This document shows positions 4,146-6,625 of a DNA stretch of 6,625 nt, in pieces (within the stretch, counting starts at the first letter, position 1; every line of letters begins with the position of its first letter). A program made the translations under genes and the position numbers. The DNA is from Gammaproteobacteria bacterium (GTDB lineage: Bacteria; Pseudomonadota; Gammaproteobacteria; DAOWEP01): assembly GCA_030638455.1 (NCBI GenBank), contig DAOWEP010000062.1:1-6625 (forward strand). The letters are read 5' to 3'. The notes beneath the pieces were generated by a model that was not told the DNA's origin, did no database searches, and saw nothing but the letters and a program-made list of their open reading frames with translations.

Positions 4146-6625
4146 TGTAAACAAGCTTCATCAACTCTGAAGCAACCAGTAACACCATTGCGACGCCTAA
4201 CAGGTTTAGCCATAGCGCCAGCGTAACCGGCTCAATATGTAACACATCCCTCAACCCTGGCGTATACATAGCACCAATATGTAATAGCTGCGCACCAATC
4301 GTCCCATACAATAGAAACGGATTGCTCAACAAGTTATGTATAAACACAGATCGCGTTTCAGAACGACTGTTAAATGCATGAATATTTTCAAACAAGACCA
4401 TCAACAACAAGGTTCCATTTCTTGCCTGATCGATCTCATACCCTAACGATAAGAACCACTGAAACGTCATGAATGCAGCCGTGCCTATTACAACTGCAGA
4501 CAATATTACTCTTTGAATCATTATCCTGTTAAAAACAGATTCTTTCGGTGGCCTTGGTTCACGCCTCAACTCATCTCCCTCAGCCGGCTCAAAGGCCAGC
4601 GCAACATCCTGGATTCCATTAGTCACAAGATTCAACCAGAGCAATTGCACTGCAGTCAAAGGCAACGGAAGTCCGGATAACAGAGATAATAAAAACAATA
4701 CCAGCTCGCCCATGCCAGTAGAAATCAACAAAAAAACAACCTTACGAACATTTGCATAGGCGACTCGGCCCTGCTCAACCCCATTTACTATGGATGCAAA
4801 ATTATCATCGGCCAACATCATGTCAGAGGCCTCACGGGCAACATCGGTTCCGCTTTTTCCCATTGCAACACCGACATGTGCAGCCCGCAAGGCCGGCGCA
4901 TCATTTGCACCATCGCCTGTTACCGCTACAAAATGCCCCTGCCGTTGAAGTGACTGGACAATATCAAGTTTTTGTCTTGGTTCAATCCTCGCAAAAACCC
5001 GTGTACCTTTTGTAATAGCATCCAGTGCCTGCTCACCCTGCCTTACCGCTTCATCAATCTCCCTGCCAATGACCACGTCATGAAGGTCGCTGGCCATATC
5101 AAGTTCCTTTGCAATGGCCAGTGCCGTAACCGGATGGTCCCCGGTAACCATTGCAACCTTCATCCCTGCGCCATAACAGGCCTCAATAGCAGACCTGGCC
5201 TCTGCACGTAACGGGTCTATCATTCCAGCCATAGCAATAAAGGTAAGTCCCCGCAAATGATTCTGTGAAAATGCCTCACAGGAACTAAAATCAATAATGC
5301 CGGAAGCCACCACTAACACTCGATAACCTTCATCTGCCAACTCGTGTACCTGTCGCTCAAGCAAACCTTTGTCGATCGCAACTTCACCTTCAAGCCCCAT
5401 CATGGAGGTGCACATTGGCAACACTGCCTCTAATGCCCCCTTTACAAAAACATGGTGCCTTCCATCTATCAAATGGAGTGATGCCGAAAATCGCTCACTG
5501 GACTCAAAAGGTATACATGAGATTTCAGGAAACCTTGCAACAATATCGGTGCGAATAATCCCAAGTTTGTGCGCCAACACTAACATTGCTACATCTACGG
5601 CATCACCATGATGAGCCCAGCTACCATCCCTTTTACCCAGAAATCCTTCATTCGTGAGTACAACGGCCTGTGCCAGACTATCCAGAAGTATTTTTACCTG
5701 CTGCACTGGGAACTTGTCATCAAGCCGAACCCCCCCTTCCGGTATCATACCTTCCCCGCTAACCTCAAGCGGGGGCACCCCTGCGAATACAATCCTGCGC
5801 ACCGTTAATTCATTTACCGTTAAGGTTCCTGTTTTGTCTGTTACTATATAGGTACAGGAACCCAGCGCCTCTACGGTCACCAACCTGCGGATCACTACAT
5901 TTTTCCTGGCCATACGACGTGTTGAGATGGCCAGCGCCACAGTCAGCGCCACTGGCAAACCCTCTGGTATCACGGATACTGCCAGTGCGGCTGCAAGCAA
6001 CAATACGCTCATCCATGGCATACCTTGCATCAGGGAAACAACAGCCAGTATCAACACCATAATGCCCACCAATATGGCAATTCGAAATGTAAATTCCTCC
6101 ATCCTGAGTAACAAGGGAGGCTTTACCTGCTCCCTGGCAAGCACTGCGTCTGCAAGATTACCCAATTGAGTTTGGCTTCCGGTAGTAATCACTACACCAA
6201 GCCCTCGGCCACGTGAAACCAGTGAACCTGAAAAGGCCATATTAATCTGGTCACCAAGCACTGCGTCCTTCGGTAACACAACGGTACTGTTCTTGCTAAC
6301 CGGAAAAGATTCTCCGGTCATCAGGGATTCATCTATTTGAAGGTTATGAGTTTCCAGTAATCGCAGATCAGCAGGTATACGGTCACCTGATTCCAGCAAC
6401 ACAATATCACCCGGCACCAGTTCACCGGCATCCAATTCATAGACCTCACCGTTACGCAGCACCTTGGCAAAATGAGAAATCAGCTGCTGCAAGGCAGTAG
6501 CACTTTTCTGGGCAGAATATTCCTGGGCCGAGCCAATTACGGCATTGACCAGCAAAACAATAAAGATAAATACCGCATCTGAATAATGAGCTAACAGTAT
6601 CGATACAATGGCAGCCGCCAGCAAA
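4117..6625 (-). CDS. Cation-transporting P-type ATPase, type II (Ca2+-ATPase-like), 5' end missing
   Basis: 835 residues are visible; the gene runs off the right edge. The first visible codon, TTG at 6624, is internal. Roughly 60-90 N-terminal residues, including the start of M1, are missing. Numbering from 6624: end of M1 and M2 (about 1-35), actuator loop TGES (103-106), M3-M4 (about 180-230) with IPEGLP (219-224), phosphorylation site DKTGTLT with D263, nucleotide-binding KGA (395-397), TGDHP (494-498), hinge TGDGANDAP (569-577), and M5-M10 (about 624-822). The catalytic core is intact. IPEGLP and the M5-M6 layout resemble SERCA/PacL, not MgtA or heavy-metal pumps. However, M6 reads NLVTNG where SERCA has NLVTDG, and M5 reads STGMGE where SERCA has SSNVGE, so the ion is uncertain. 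It converges on the phosphatase gene; no clear terminator is seen in the 95-base gap. The last residues (about 828-835) are encoded by a repeat copy. Confidence 0.95.
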   Translation of the reverse strand, partial: LLAAAIVSILLAHYSDAVFIFIVLLVNAVIGSAQEYSAQKSATALQQLISHFAKVLRNGEVYELDAGELVPGDIVLLESGDRIPADLRLLETHNLQIDESLMTGESFPVSKNSTVVLPKDAVLGDQINMAFSGSLVSRGRGLGVVITTGSQTQLGNLADAVLAREQVKPPLLLRMEEFTFRIAILVGIMVLILAVVSLMQGMPWMSVLLLAAALAVSVIPEGLPVALTVALAISTRRMARKNVVIRRLVTVEALGSCTYIVTDKTGTLTVNELTVRRIVFAGVPPLEVSGEGMIPEGGVRLDDKFPVQQVKILLDSLAQAVVLTNEGFLGKRDGSWAHHGDAVDVAMLVLAHKLGIIRTDIVARFPEISCIPFESSERFSASLHLIDGRHHVFVKGALEAVLPMCTSMMGLEGEVAIDKGLLERQVHELADEGYRVLVVASGIIDFSSCEAFSQNHLRGLTFIAMAGMIDPLRAEARSAIEACYGAGMKVAMVTGDHPVTALAIAKELDMASDLHDVVIGREIDEAVRQGEQALDAITKGTRVFARIEPRQKLDIVQSLQRQGHFVAVTGDGANDAPALRAAHVGVAMGKSGTDVAREASDMMLADDNFASIVNGVEQGRVAYANVRKVVFLLISTGMGELVLFLLSLLSGLPLPLTAVQLLWLNLVTNGIQDVALAFEPAEGDELRREPRPPKESVFNRIMIQRVILSAVVIGTAAFMTFQWFLSLGYEIDQARNGTLLLMVLFENIHAFNSRSETRSVFIHNLLSNPFLLYGTIGAQLLHIGAMYTPGLRDVLHIEPVTLALWLNLLGVAMVLLVASELMKLVYRFSTLSNEY

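Noticed and set aside
5810..6169. Overlapping frames on both strands inside the ATPase gene
   Set aside because: They are out-of-frame shadows of a well-conserved P-type ATPase coding sequence, with no independent support.
6622..6624. TTG at the right edge as the ATPase start codon
   Set aside because: It lies within a membrane segment, with the N-terminal domain and most of M1 missing; the frame stays open to the window edge, so the gene is simply cut by the window.

Overview
The window looks like chromosomal DNA of a gammaproteobacterium. It carries the conserved block obgE-rpmA-rplU on the minus strand facing away from ispB on the plus strand. A tRNA-Pro(CGG) follows ispB and closely resembles enterobacterial proK; as I recall, the ispB-tRNA-Pro order is also found in Pseudomonas. 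The genes are ordinary, intact and of normal length. Base composition looks moderate throughout, and no gene stands out as foreign. I cannot name the genus.

Layout: 1-104 is the 5' end of obgE (minus strand, runs off the window). 105-472 is a gene-free gap holding a cluster of short hairpin repeats and the rpmA terminator. 473-727 is rpmA (bL27) and 739-1047 is rplU (bL21), both minus strand and co-transcribed from a good sigma70 promoter at 1110-1138. 1048-1600 is the divergent gap; most of it (1127-1483) is a nested inverted-repeat element with another copy of the hairpin repeat inside it. 1601-2602 is ispB. 2627-2703 is tRNA-Pro(CGG). 2726-4021 is a GAF-plus-PP2C (SpoIIE/RsbU-type) phosphatase. 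4117-6625 is the larger part of a P-type cation ATPase on the minus strand, converging on the phosphatase and running off the right edge.

The genes serve translation and ribosome assembly (bL21, bL27, Obg), quinone side-chain synthesis (IspB), proline decoding, a signalling phosphatase with no partner gene in view, and cation transport. I see no operon-level link between the right and left halves.

The unexpected content is in the gaps. First, at least eleven small hairpins carry GGA in the loop, with stems that differ between copies but stay complementary. Four share a nine-base loop, GCAGGAGCA or a close variant. Six have GGA on the minus strand between rpmA and obgE, where they would sit in any transcript running into obgE. 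GGA in a hairpin loop is the hallmark of CsrA/RsmA sites, so a CsrA-binding leader or sponge is a testable idea, not a conclusion. Second, the ispB-rplU gap holds three nested inverted repeats (a, b, c) that could fold as a three-way junction of about 357 bases. Its outer arms are themselves hairpins. A third, diverged copy of the arm forms the stop codon and last eight or so codons of the ATPase. One arm also supplies the -35 box of the rplU promoter.
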